A stretch of DNA of 64,000 nucleotides from Strigamia acuminata (Eukaryota > Arthropoda > Chilopoda > Geophilomorpha > Linotaeniidae). A program made the translations under genes and the position numbers. The stretch spans positions 3,720,001 to 3,784,000 of the forward strand of contig OX442319.1 in assembly GCA_949358305.1 (NCBI GenBank). Direction: 5' to 3'. The notes under the pieces were generated by a model. It worked only from the letters and a program-made list of their open reading frames with translations. It ran no database searches and was not told the origin of the DNA. Of the stretch, positions 22,401 through 30,856 are shown one piece after another. Within the stretch, counting starts at the first letter, position 1, and each line of letters begins with the position of its first letter.

Positions 22401-24742
22401 AGAGACAATTGGCCCTTTTTATGTGAAGAAGCGTCGAATAATATTCGCAATTTGGTCGTCACTCGATCTTCCTTGACCACAGGCCTGTGTGGCATGTAGT
22501 AAACGGGACCGGGAATTTCGCCTTTTGGCACCTCTTCAACAATGTTCTGCTCGATCTGCTCATCAATGACTTTTTTATACTCGAGATATAAATTGGGCTG
22601 CTTACGGAAACGACGTATCAAATTGAGAAATCTCTGCTCGGCGATTTGGTAGTTGTCAGCGAGCTCATCTGGATTCACTGTCCACGGTAATTGGACGGAA
22701 TAATGGCTTCCTGTCCAGTTGATGGTTTGGTCGAATTTTTTCATTATTTCCTCATCTCCCGTGGTGGTCATGGACTCGTGCTGGACTCCAATCGATTCGA
22801 GCTCCCAAAATTTTCGTAGCAGGTCGTCTGTGGAAGGAATAATAGTTATTTTGTTGGCTTGTGTCGGCGACGCGATGAGCTGTGTCCCCTGCGTCGTTTG
22901 TCCGTGCAACGTCCATCCCAAAATTGTGTTTACAGCAGCCAAATTTTCCTCGATAAATTTGGATTGACCCGTGGTAATTTTGTTGTAATGATCCACGCCA
23001 AGCAGAATGTCTACTTCGCTCGAATGCAAGGCGGCCTGTCTGCAGTTCACTTGGATTCCCAAGTCTTTTAATTTGCTGCTTAACTGGGGGGTCGGAATTT
23101 CAGTTGGAGTGGTCGTGCATCGTGGCGTTTCAATTGCGTCGATTAATATGGCTGGAGATGTTCCATTGATCGGTTGTATCTTCACCTGGACTCGGTTTCT
23201 CACTTCCATCTTGGGATGCTGACCAAAAGTGGCGAGGTTTATTTTTTCCGTGCCCAATTTTTTCAATTTCAGTTTTTGAGCCACGTCAGCGCGGATAAAT
23301 GTGCGCTGTGCTCCGCCATCGATGTAGCAGACGCCCTTGGTTTGCAGCTTCTCTCCGCTCAATTGTGCCATCTGGATCATCAAAAATTCAACAGCTGGTC
23401 GATTTACGCTGACAACTGCATTTTGTTTGATTTCAGTCACTTCAATCTGTTTGCCGGAATTCGAATCGTTGGTCGCCGTCGATTTTGGCTTGGTGCACAA
23501 ATATGTGTGGTGCTGTCCCTCGCATCGAAAGCACTTCATTGATGTGCGGCATTCTTTGGTCGGGTGCGGTGTTCGTCCGAGACACCGAAAACAAACGTTT
23601 TTTGCTTTTAATTTCGCCATTCGTTCCTCGGCGTTGAGTGGGCAGACTTTTCGATCATGGCTCTTCGATTCGCAAAATTGGCAGGTCTTGACTGCAATCG
23701 ACATCATTGACGCGGAGCTTTCTTGGACTCTTTTGTCTCTCTTGTCGAATCGTTTCTTCTCCTTCTTGAAGCTCGGGGCGTCGGGAGTCGCATTCGATTT
23801 TTGATGTGATGCAGTCTGTTTTGATTGGTTCGCCATCATTTCGTATTGTGCTTCTTTCGTCACGAAATCGTGCAGCCAGTTCATGAGGCGGGGGACCGAT
23901 CGTTCCGCGGCGTTCTCTTGATCATACTCACGCATCAGTGTGCGTGGAATTGCCGTGGCCAGCGTGGGAAACAGCGTTCTTTGGTACTCCTCGAGATTCA
24001 CGTCGATATTGCTTAAATTCTCGATGTTTATTTCGACGTGGCGGTGCAAACGCTGCAGCCCAGCTTGATCTTTCTCGTCCTTCACTGCAGGTAAAACAGA
24101 CAAATTATTTATGAATCGATTCTCCAACAAAATTTTATCGCCGTATTTTCTTTTCAAGCGATCAATTGCGACCAGGTAATTTGGTTCGGTAATTTCCAAC
24201 GCTTTGATGTCATTCAAAGCGTCCCCGTGCAGATACGTGCGCAGGTGAAGTAATTTGTTCACATTGTCCAACTGTGCATCGTCTCCATACTGCACGCGAA
24301 ATGTTCTCCAGAACCCACTCCAATCCTCTGGCCGCCTACCGTCAAATTTTGGCACTTCCAACGGCTTCCTTTTTATAGAATTGTTAATTGTTGGATTCAA
24401 TGGTAGCAGTAAATTTTGAGGCACAGCGGGCTGAACTGGATAATTCCGAGCAGTGTACGTCATAATGGCGGCTCTAGTTGATGCAGCGCGGTCCTCTATG
24501 GCGTCGATCGCGTTGCTCACCTCGTCCACCTCAAGGTCACTTTTTGCCAAGTCCATAGCCAAATCACTGGCTTTTGTAACGCGGAGCATTTTCCCCGCCA
24601 GTTGATCTGTCCAGATGCTGAGCACGTCTTTGGTCACCACCGGCACGCCAGCAAAGGCAGTTGTAATGGCGGCCATTAATGTCTCTGCAGCCTGGATGGC
24701 TGTGGTCAAGGCCCTTCTTTTCAATTCAAATTTCGGAGGCAT
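19472..24742 (-). CDS. E5 gag-pol polyprotein, Bel/Pao
   Basis: 1756 aa from ATG 24742 (MPPKFELKRRALTT); the frame is open further upstream into the LTR, but this is the first good ATG after the primer site. In order from the N-terminus: coiled gag; a DUF1759-like gag domain (LEVPKFDGRRPEDWSGFW); three cysteine-rich knuckles (CQFCESKSHDRKVC, CFRCLGRTPHPTKEC, CFRCEGQHHTYLC); an aspartic protease reading IDGGAQRTFI; RT with YMDD; RNase H (FCDASPRAYGAVAY; WTDSQICLHWI); an integrase zinc region and DDE core (VDFAGPLYIRG, LYSDNGTTF, FWERMVKTVKS); a C-terminal DUF5641-like basic domain. No frameshift or stop. The protease box reads D-G-G where D-S/T-G is usual. The stop falls 5 nt inside the 3' LTR. 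Confidence 0.95.
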   Translation of the reverse strand: MPPKFELKRRALTTAIQAAETLMAAITTAFAGVPVVTKDVLSIWTDQLAGKMLRVTKASDLAMDLAKSDLEVDEVSNAIDAIEDRAASTRAAIMTYTARNYPVQPAVPQNLLLPLNPTINNSIKRKPLEVPKFDGRRPEDWSGFWRTFRVQYGDDAQLDNVNKLLHLRTYLHGDALNDIKALEITEPNYLVAIDRLKRKYGDKILLENRFINNLSVLPAVKDEKDQAGLQRLHRHVEINIENLSNIDVNLEEYQRTLFPTLATAIPRTLMREYDQENAAERSVPRLMNWLHDFVTKEAQYEMMANQSKQTASHQKSNATPDAPSFKKEKKRFDKRDKRVQESSASMMSIAVKTCQFCESKSHDRKVCPLNAEERMAKLKAKNVCFRCLGRTPHPTKECRTSMKCFRCEGQHHTYLCTKPKSTATNDSNSGKQIEVTEIKQNAVVSVNRPAVEFLMIQMAQLSGEKLQTKGVCYIDGGAQRTFIRADVAQKLKLKKLGTEKINLATFGQHPKMEVRNRVQVKIQPINGTSPAILIDAIETPRCTTTPTEIPTPQLSSKLKDLGIQVNCRQAALHSSEVDILLGVDHYNKITTGQSKFIEENLAAVNTILGWTLHGQTTQGTQLIASPTQANKITIIPSTDDLLRKFWELESIGVQHESMTTTGDEEIMKKFDQTINWTGSHYSVQLPWTVNPDELADNYQIAEQRFLNLIRRFRKQPNLYLEYKKVIDEQIEQNIVEEVPKGEIPGPVYYMPHRPVVKEDRVTTKLRILFDASSHKKGQLSLNDCLSKGANLLPSLIFVLLKFRIHEFALIADIKKAFHQIEIAMRDRDATRFFWVDELWDGIGRAIIKILRQTRVLFGAAPSPFLLSATIKHHLRKFKDEFPLAVEFINRFLYMDDLISSLDSEKRAEEIFRQARVIMAAAGMEFVKWQTNSTKLRAIMRREVPSDRDLMNDEETKVLGLRWSPSSDQIGLAVEIAEDVRTKQITKRRVICITAQIFDPLGFASPFTITAKIFFQTLWLRKLKWDEKLNEEMQEIWEKWAKQIPNLREVQLPRWIGFKPHQENEIHIFCDASPRAYGAVAYMRRKEENLIIISFLFSKSRVAPVKPLTLPKLELMGALLAVRLRDQLIEVMDCNRYHYWTDSQICLHWITNTSKRPPTFINNRAIEIREKSHVKAWKHVAGPENPADRLTRGIDAAELANDELWWKGPKWLSEEQENWPNNKMELTLDPDELDSEADEHEEPSGETHANAVQQKNNQNFAFPISRSYLRTCRVWAWCYRFAHNSKQKADSGHRQQVVLNAEELVTAKQKLIIASQRQHYAAEMKQLTEGKPLMAASKLKLLNPFIDANGVMRLRTRLQTSKDEQTATQPIVLPQKCELTKLIFLHSHSQVLHCGLTATLAQFRESYWTPAARRTLKSTLSRCVTCKKVQGKLMQESPGLLPFDRITRCEPFAVTGVDFAGPLYIRGRKTKAYIALFTCANIRAVHLELVPSLNTPDFVDAFERFVSRRGLPKTLYSDNGTTFRRTNKELAALLNNTKDESFKNYLCNKGINWKFIVEHSPWWGGFWERMVKTVKSCLKKIIGTASLNFFQLNTLLTQVEAVLNHRPLTYVYEKPDEPESLTPAHFLTGERVTFLPDPSYINQIEPTQAAFIRQWRHRQKTLLSFWSRWQKEYLTDLKTQSGRSGLLELKVGDVVLVEEQGRPRLQWKMGRITEVRVGRDGKVRSCELVTSGGAKLRRPIQRLVYLEVQSEIGAGGV

Positions 24743-24767
24743 TTTTTTTACTTGCAGTTTGGGGTAC

Positions 24768-24785
24768 TCCCGGGTTTCGGCACCA
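24768..24785 (-). other. E5 primer-binding site, tRNA-Phe
   Basis: On the minus strand it reads TGGTGCCGAAACCCGGGA, 3 nt after the 5' LTR and complementary to the 3' end of tRNA-Phe, as in E4. Confidence 0.85.
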
Positions 24786-24788
24786 AAA

Positions 24789-25404
24789 TGTAGATTCCAA
24801 TCGCTTTTAGTTGGTCTTCTAAAGTCTCTGGCTTCTTTGTAATGTGTTTGAAAATATGTTGCAAGTTGAAAAAAAGAGACGTGTTGCCAATATGAATTTT
24901 GTACACTCACTGGGGTTAAACTTTATTGTCTTCAAAAAGATATATACAAAACCGCTCCTATTGGAGCACCACTAATCCGATAATTGGCTTCAGCTGCATT
25001 CCTAGAAGGAGAGCTGAAGCCAGGTCATGTGACAATAATCTAACCCTCTTTAAATAAAAGGTTAATGACACTAAATGTGAAAGATAAACATGTTAAAATT
25101 GAATACAAAATATTAAATTGAGTTTTACAGAATAATAAAACAATGGAACATTAAAAGGAGTATATAAAATCAAATAAACGACATTAAAACACTAGAATAA
25201 TTGGATAAACCATACAACACTAAATGCAAGGTCAGCAAATATAAATGAAATATAAATGAGCAAATGACACTGAATATTACATCAAAACAAATAAAAATAC
25301 ACAAATGTTAAATGTAGAATCAAAGGAAATAAAATACACAAATATTAAATAAAATCAACACATTAAAGGGAATGTGAACCTGGAGTAAAACGCCAGTTTT
25401 CACA
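24789..25404 (-). repeat. E5 5' LTR
   Basis: 616 bp, uninterrupted. On the minus strand TATATAT (about 24940-24950) and AATAAAG (about 24916-24923) are candidate promoter and poly(A) signals. The outer edge abuts satellite with the GGCCA duplication. Confidence 0.94.
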
Positions 25405-26918
25405 GGCCAAAAATTGAAAAAGTTCCAGAAACGTGCTGGTTAGACGTAAAATGAGCTGAAAAATCGATTCCCGTGTGCGCAATTTGCATATCTGGCACTG
25501 TTGCAGAGATATAAGCAAAAAACAGACTTTTTGAACAGAAAAAGTGGTGTATCTCTGCAACGGTGCCAGATATGCAAATTCCGCCAACGGGAATCGACTT
25601 TTTAGCGCATTTTATACGTCTTAAGCATGTTTTTGGCACTTTTTAAAATTTGTCAAAAAAGCAAAGGCTAATGTATGGAGAAATGGCCAAAAATTGAAAA
25701 AGTTCCAGAAACGTGCTGGTTAGACGTAAAATGAGCTGAAAAATCGATTCCCGTGTGCGCAATTTGCATATCTGGCACTGTTGCAGAGATATAAGCAAAA
25801 AACAGACTTTTTGAACAGAAAAAGTGGTGTATCTCTGCAACGGTGCCAGATATGCAAATTCCGCCAACGGGAATCGACTTTTTAGCGCATTTTATACGTC
25901 TTAAGCATGTTTTTGGCACTTTTTAAAATTTGTCAAAAAAGCAAAGGCTAATGTATGGAGAAATGGCCAAAAATTGAAAAAGTTCCAGAAACGTGCTGGT
26001 TAGACGTAAAATGAGCTGAAAAATCGATTCCCGTGTGCGCAATTTGCATATCTGGCACTGTTGCAGAGATATAAGCAAAAAACTAACTTTTTGAACAGAA
26101 AAAGTGGTGTATCTCTGCAACGGTGCCAGATATGCAAATTCCGCCAACGGGAATCGACTTTTTAGCGCATTTTATACGTCTTAAGCATGTTTTTGGCACT
26201 TTTTAAAATTTGTCAAAAAAGCAAAGGCTAATGTATGGAGAAATGGCCAAAAATTGAAAAAGTTCCAGAAACGTGCTGGTTAGACGTAAAATGAGCTGAA
26301 AAATCGATTCCCGTGTGCGCAATTTGCATATCTGGCACTGTTGCAGAGATATAAGCAAAAAACTAACTTTTTGAACAGAAAAAGTGGTGTATCTCTGCAA
26401 CGGTGCCAGATATGCAAATTCCGCCAACGGGAATCGACTTTTTAGCGCATTTTATACGTCTTAAGCATGTTTTTGGCACTTTTTAAAATTTGTCAAAAAA
26501 GCAAAGGCTAATGTATGGAGAAATGGCCAAAAATTGAAAAAGTTCCAGAAACGTGCTGGTTAGACGTAAAATGAGCTGAAAAATCGATTCCCGTGTGCGC
26601 AATTTGCATATCTGGCACTGTTGCAGAGATATAAGCAAAAAACTGACTTTTTGAACAGAAAAAGTGGTGTATCTCTGCAACGGTGCCAGATATGCAAATT
26701 CCGCCAACGGGAATCGACTTTTTAGCGCATTTTATACGTCTTAAGCATGTTTTTGGCACTTTTTAAAATTTGTCAAAAAAGCAAAGGCTAATGTATGGAG
26801 AAATGGCCAAAAATTGAAAAAGTTCCAGAAATGAGCTGAAAAATCGATTCCCGTGTGCGCAATTTGCATATCTGGCACTGTTGCAGAGATATAAGCAAAA
26901 AACTGACTTTTTGAACAG
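25405..26918. repeat. 280-bp palindromic satellite, block C
   Basis: About five and a half units resuming the array after E5. Two units carry CTAAC beside the centre (about 26082, 26362), a variant not seen in blocks A and B. The last unit has a deletion at about 26830 and is truncated at about 26918, where unique sequence of the interrupted host gene begins. This is the right end of the array. Confidence 0.95.
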
Positions 26919-27032
26919 AAAAGTACACCTGTACTTGTTAACAACTCAGTCAAACAATCTTTAACTTTAAGAACATGCAAACAATCGCTCCAAGACGTCA
27001 TTCCAACCATCACAACAAGCGTAAAACACAAA

Positions 27033-27249
27033 TCAGCGGCTGAAATCGTCTTCAGAACGTGATTTAAAGCAGGCACGAAGAAATCCACGTACAAAAAAAT
27101 CAGCCAGCAAAGGAAAACAAAGTTGTGATCCAATACCGGAAGATAAAATAGCATCGAGTTGTTTCTGGTTCGATCGCGAAAGTAAAAAACACAAAATGGA
27201 AGTATTAAGGCTACTACCATTACTACCATGACCTTCGTAATCCACAATT
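27033..27249 (-). pseudogene. Host gene of unknown family, 3' part of coding region
   Basis: Continues the frame of 39028-39746 when E6 and one ACGT copy are ignored: 719 + 217 nt = 312 codons, ending TGA at 27033-27035. The peptide is hydrophobic and Cys/Phe-rich (LNTSILCFLLSRS, LCFPLLADFFVRGFLRACF). After the TGA the same frame stays open for about 22 codons with gene-like content (FYACCDGWNDVLERLFACS), so the TGA may itself be a later mutation. Function unknown. Confidence 0.7.
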
Positions 27250-27253
27250 ACGT

Positions 27254-27883
27254 TGTGGTGATTCGGCATCACCTGAAGAAGTAATTAGCGACGATTATCA
27301 TGTTATTAATCCTCGCCACTAGAGCGCGCTAGAAATACCGACTAGACTGACTAGTCTCGTGTTTCTGCGAACCTGCATAATCAGAAGGATTTGCATATGA
27401 CGTCATTTCCGGCTAATATATAACGCCAACGCTTGACCGGAAATATACTACAGTTACCACATTTCAGCAAGAGCACCATTCACCTCACCTTTCAGGCCGT
27501 TTCACGGATTGATCGAGGACCGGTGCCCGCTGACCATTCAACTGTACAACAGCCACATTTATTTAGCGTAGCCAAACTACGCTAGAATAAATATCCAAGC
27601 GATATTCGTTTAATTCGCACGAGAAAGCGAATTCTCGCGTGTTCGTTATAACACGTGGAAATAACCCTAGACAACAACACAGACCACGCGTAGGACTAAA
27701 CAATAGGATCTACCATTGTTTAGCGGCGACTCGTATTCGCAGAAGAATCCGAGGACCATCATTGGAATCACCTTAACCTTTACTGTATTAGTAAGCGTGT
27801 TTAATAAAGCAGTATTATATCTTTTATTGTATTTCCCGAGTACTATTATTTATTATCTTTAACCACAAAGTCGAATCACGACA
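27254..27883 (+). repeat. E6 5' LTR
   Basis: 630 bp from TGTGGTGATTCGG to CACGACA, matching 38398-39027. It includes its own promoter elements (next entry) and AATAAA signals toward the end. Confidence 0.95.
27391..27424 (+). promoter_or_regulatory. E6 LTR promoter: CRE-like site and TATA box
   Basis: TTGCATA, then the perfect CRE/ATF palindrome TGACGTCA (27398-27405), then TAATATATAA (about 27415-27423). Repeated in the 3' LTR at about 38542-38568. Confidence 0.7.
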
Positions 27884-27885
27884 CG

Positions 27886-27903
27886 TGGGGGCCTGTCCGG
27901 GAT
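27886..27903 (+). other. E6 primer-binding site, tRNA-Pro-like
   Basis: TGGGGGCCTGTCCGGGAT, 2 nt after the LTR, matches the classical tRNA-Pro site of retroviruses at 16 of 18 positions (CT in place of TC in the middle). Either the host tRNA-Pro differs or the element tolerates two mismatches. Confidence 0.65.
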
Positions 27904-27977
27904 AGAATTTGCTAACCTTACGACAAAACTTTAAATAATAACCGGGATCTTTCGACCGATCATTATATCGCAAGAAA

Positions 27978-30824
27978 ATGACGAAAACTACCGCAGAAGA
28001 CAGAAAAAGGCGTAACGACGAAAAAGAGAGGAAGGAAACCGAAGAAATCGAACGCCAAAAAGCGGAAGAAGCGAACCACGTGGAACCAGAAGTCGAGACT
28101 AACTCGACTGAAGTTTCAACGGAATCATCAAGTGAAGGCCTTCCCCTTGCAAGACAACTTCCGTTCACGGGAGGCGAATTCGAAGGATCAGGAAGCTCTC
28201 ACGAAGAAAACAGGCTAAATAAATCGTTCGAAAACCCTCGATTCGGATTGAAAAGCCCCAGACCAGTCGAAAAGGATCCCAGTGAAATGGACCTAATGAC
28301 TCTTCTAAATAAAGCGGCAAGTACAGGCGCCGCAATTATCAACGAGGCTACCCGAGCCGACCAAGCGAGAACAGCCGCGTTGGAAAAGAAGAAAAACGAA
28401 TTGATGGAAGATTTAGCCAGAGAGCATCGCGAGAAATTAGCTGCCATGGAACGGAGCTTGGCACAAGAACACCAAGCTAAGCAAATGGCACTGGAGCGCG
28501 AGCTGGCTCGAGAATTGCTCGCGAAGCAGAAAAAAATCGAACGAGAGATGGCAAAGGACTACCAGATCCGGCCACCAAGCAACGGGTTAAGCCAGCATTC
28601 GGAGCCAAACTCCGTACAGAGCTCCCCAGAACGGTCTCACACAGCTAAGGAGCTGGTAGCCAAAGCAATAGAAGTAACTCGAGTGGCCTGCGCACACGGC
28701 ATCGAGATCGATCAGGACAAGGATCCTTACGCAGAACTAAGCCGAGTAATCGACCTGGTAAATCAGAGGACTGAAAAAAGATCGGCAGAAAACACGGCCA
28801 GACGCGGGGAGAAACGACGTCGGGTCGGAGCGGATCGACAGCAGTCCGAGACCGGCGGCGAAGCAACGTCAGACAGTGAAAGTATCGACTCTCAAGCATC
28901 TCACGGCAGTATCCGAGTCAACGGACTAGATAGCATCTTGAACGAATCGGACGAAGTCAAAGGAGAACTATACGAGGCGTTTATACAGGATAGGAGGAAT
29001 AATCAGGGCGCGCAATCATGGGCAATAAAAAACTCATTTGCAATGAAAACTGGCCAAACCAGTAATACCAACGCAGGCGACCCTAACACCGAACTAATCA
29101 GATGTATAAATCAGAAGAACCAGATACGCAACGAAGCAGGTCGAAATAAACTGGCCATGCCGACGCTCGAGGAGATTAACGCAGTTAAAAATCACCTCGA
29201 AAAGAAGCACGCCGCCGAAGCATATGCTGGAAGAGACTCCTATGTTTTTATCAAAAAAACGAACGAAGGCCTCACGGGGACCCGACTGGACGATCTGATA
29301 CCGCCCGGAACAAAGTTGAGCCGAACCTCCGCTCCGGAAAAATCGAACCCCGATAACTCAACGGTAGCGCAAGACCTCACGAATAATCCGAACGCCGCGG
29401 GATCATCAGGACAAACATCGTTCCAACGCAATCAATTCGGACTGACAGGCAACGGTACGCATTACCCAAGCCTCCCTTCCGACAATCCACGGTCATCACC
29501 GCTGCCTAGTGAGACTGACTCGCTAAGCAACCAACTACGGACGATGAAAGACGAACTCCTTCAAGCCATGGACCAAAAACTTCAACAGAGCCGTGGCCAA
29601 GAGACCGAGGAAGACGATCGAAGCGAAGGATTGTTGAAACGTTACTCCGCGGACCGATGGCTGTATTCTCGCAAGGATAACAACATCAAGTGGACGACCC
29701 TGAGACTAATTAAGTTCGACGGATCCTGGAACGCTGGCAACTTGTTTTTGGACGAAGTCGCCCTGACGATTAATCGTTTAGGAGCGGAACCCGACGAAAT
29801 GGTTGCACGCGGAATACCAGAAATGCTGATCAACCGGGCCCGAAACTGGTACGCTGATGTCCAACCCCGAAACTGGGAGGACTTCGTCATAAAGTTCCAC
29901 AATCAATATGGCGAGACGAGCCAAGAAATCCAGAAAAGAGTAAGCTCTATGAAGCAAGCTCCCGGGGAAACTCTGAGGGAGTACGTACAACGAGCCGACA
30001 GCCTGTTCCGTGAAATGGACAAACCATTTGACCAACACGCTCAGAAAGCTCTCTTCGAACAAGGACTAAACGAAACCGCAACCAAAGTCCTACGAGAAAT
30101 GAACGCTCCTAAAGGGGATAATTTCAAAGCCATCCTCGCTTTCGTCGAGAAAAAACACACCGAAGTAAATGCTCGGTATAACGAAAATCTGACAAAAGAA
30201 GAACGAGCTCTAGGAGTGGCTCGGCAGCAACGAATACAGGAACGCAGCATAGACTCCACTAAGCTGCTCCAATCGCGAAATTATCTAAACGGAAGTATAG
30301 AGCCACTCCCCTCAAAGAAAAACCAACAAGCTTCCAACCCGTTACCACCTCCAAATAAGGCCTATCGCACGCAAACTAACGCCGCCGAGGAAAAGTCGGA
30401 AGACGAAATAAGCGAAGATTCTGAGCAATTCTCGGAAAGCGATGAGGTCGACGAAGGTATCAACGAGGTTGTACATGCAAACATGGGGAAGGAACTGGCG
30501 CCCAGCTACCGACCTCAGATGAAGTCCAGAAAATCGGAGCATCACAACCCGAAAACAGAGGCGACTTCTGAGAAGAAAGACTACCCCAAAAAACCTTTTG
30601 TGCGGGAGGGAAAGAAGAAAAGCCCTTGTAATTTCTGCAACGAGGACGGCCACTGGCGTCAGACCTGCCCGAAATTGGCGAAGAAAAAAGCCGACGACAA
30701 GGCCGCAGAGAGAGAAGAGCTAGTGAGATTGCTCGCTAAGGAGCAAGAAAAAGTCTTGAAGGAACTCACCGCCAAATTCGACAGTATGTCAAAAAACTGG
30801 AACTCGCGGGCGGAACAAAAATAA
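27978..30824 (+). CDS. E6 Gag
   Basis: 948 aa from ATG 27978. Residues about 1-200 are a highly charged coiled coil (REHREKLAAMERSLAQEHQA...). The capsid-like retrotransposon gag domain is about residues 575-735 (IKFDGSWNAGNLFLDEVAL; NWYADVQPRNWEDFVIKF; major-homology-like LREYVQRADSLF). An acidic linker follows, then one CCHC zinc knuckle, CNFCNEDGHWRQTC (about 30629-30670), in a Lys-rich tail. It is longer than typical Gypsy Gag because of the N-terminal extension. It ends at TAA 30822-30824, 25 nt after a slippery heptamer that feeds the pol frame. Confidence 0.93.
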   Translation: MTKTTAEDRKRRNDEKERKETEEIERQKAEEANHVEPEVETNSTEVSTESSSEGLPLARQLPFTGGEFEGSGSSHEENRLNKSFENPRFGLKSPRPVEKDPSEMDLMTLLNKAASTGAAIINEATRADQARTAALEKKKNELMEDLAREHREKLAAMERSLAQEHQAKQMALERELARELLAKQKKIEREMAKDYQIRPPSNGLSQHSEPNSVQSSPERSHTAKELVAKAIEVTRVACAHGIEIDQDKDPYAELSRVIDLVNQRTEKRSAENTARRGEKRRRVGADRQQSETGGEATSDSESIDSQASHGSIRVNGLDSILNESDEVKGELYEAFIQDRRNNQGAQSWAIKNSFAMKTGQTSNTNAGDPNTELIRCINQKNQIRNEAGRNKLAMPTLEEINAVKNHLEKKHAAEAYAGRDSYVFIKKTNEGLTGTRLDDLIPPGTKLSRTSAPEKSNPDNSTVAQDLTNNPNAAGSSGQTSFQRNQFGLTGNGTHYPSLPSDNPRSSPLPSETDSLSNQLRTMKDELLQAMDQKLQQSRGQETEEDDRSEGLLKRYSADRWLYSRKDNNIKWTTLRLIKFDGSWNAGNLFLDEVALTINRLGAEPDEMVARGIPEMLINRARNWYADVQPRNWEDFVIKFHNQYGETSQEIQKRVSSMKQAPGETLREYVQRADSLFREMDKPFDQHAQKALFEQGLNETATKVLREMNAPKGDNFKAILAFVEKKHTEVNARYNENLTKEERALGVARQQRIQERSIDSTKLLQSRNYLNGSIEPLPSKKNQQASNPLPPPNKAYRTQTNAAEEKSEDEISEDSEQFSESDEVDEGINEVVHANMGKELAPSYRPQMKSRKSEHHNPKTEATSEKKDYPKKPFVREGKKKSPCNFCNEDGHWRQTCPKLAKKKADDKAAEREELVRLLAKEQEKVLKELTAKFDSMSKNWNSRAEQK

Positions 30825-30842
30825 TTCCACATCCGCTCGCGA
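30791..30842 (+). promoter_or_regulatory. -1 programmed ribosomal frameshift signal, gag to pol
   Basis: The heptamer AAAAAAC at 30791-30797 is in the correct X XXY YYZ register relative to gag (TCA AAA AAC). A 6-nt spacer follows, then a 10-bp stem TCGCGGGCGG (30804-30813) / CCGCTCGCGA (30833-30842) with one G-U pair, whose loop contains the gag stop. After a -1 slip the frame is open through the stem and joins pol at 30857 without a stop. Heptamer, spacing and stem all fit the retroviral pattern. Confidence 0.88.
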
Positions 30843-30856
30843 TAACTTCAAAAACG

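Larger units (their letters stand above)
16415..25404 (-). mobile_element. E5: Bel/Pao LTR retrotransposon, interrupted by E4
   Basis: 616-bp LTRs begin TGTGAAAACTGG and end GGAATCTACA on the minus strand. The right copy (24789-25404) is the 5' LTR. The left, 3' copy (16415-16508 plus 18955-19476) is split by E4 and, rejoined, also totals 616 bp. The target duplication is GGCCA (16410-16414 and 25405-25409). There is one long intact gag-pol frame, a tRNA-Phe primer site and a purine tract. All parts look functional except the interrupted 3' LTR, so E5 could have been active very recently. Confidence 0.96.
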
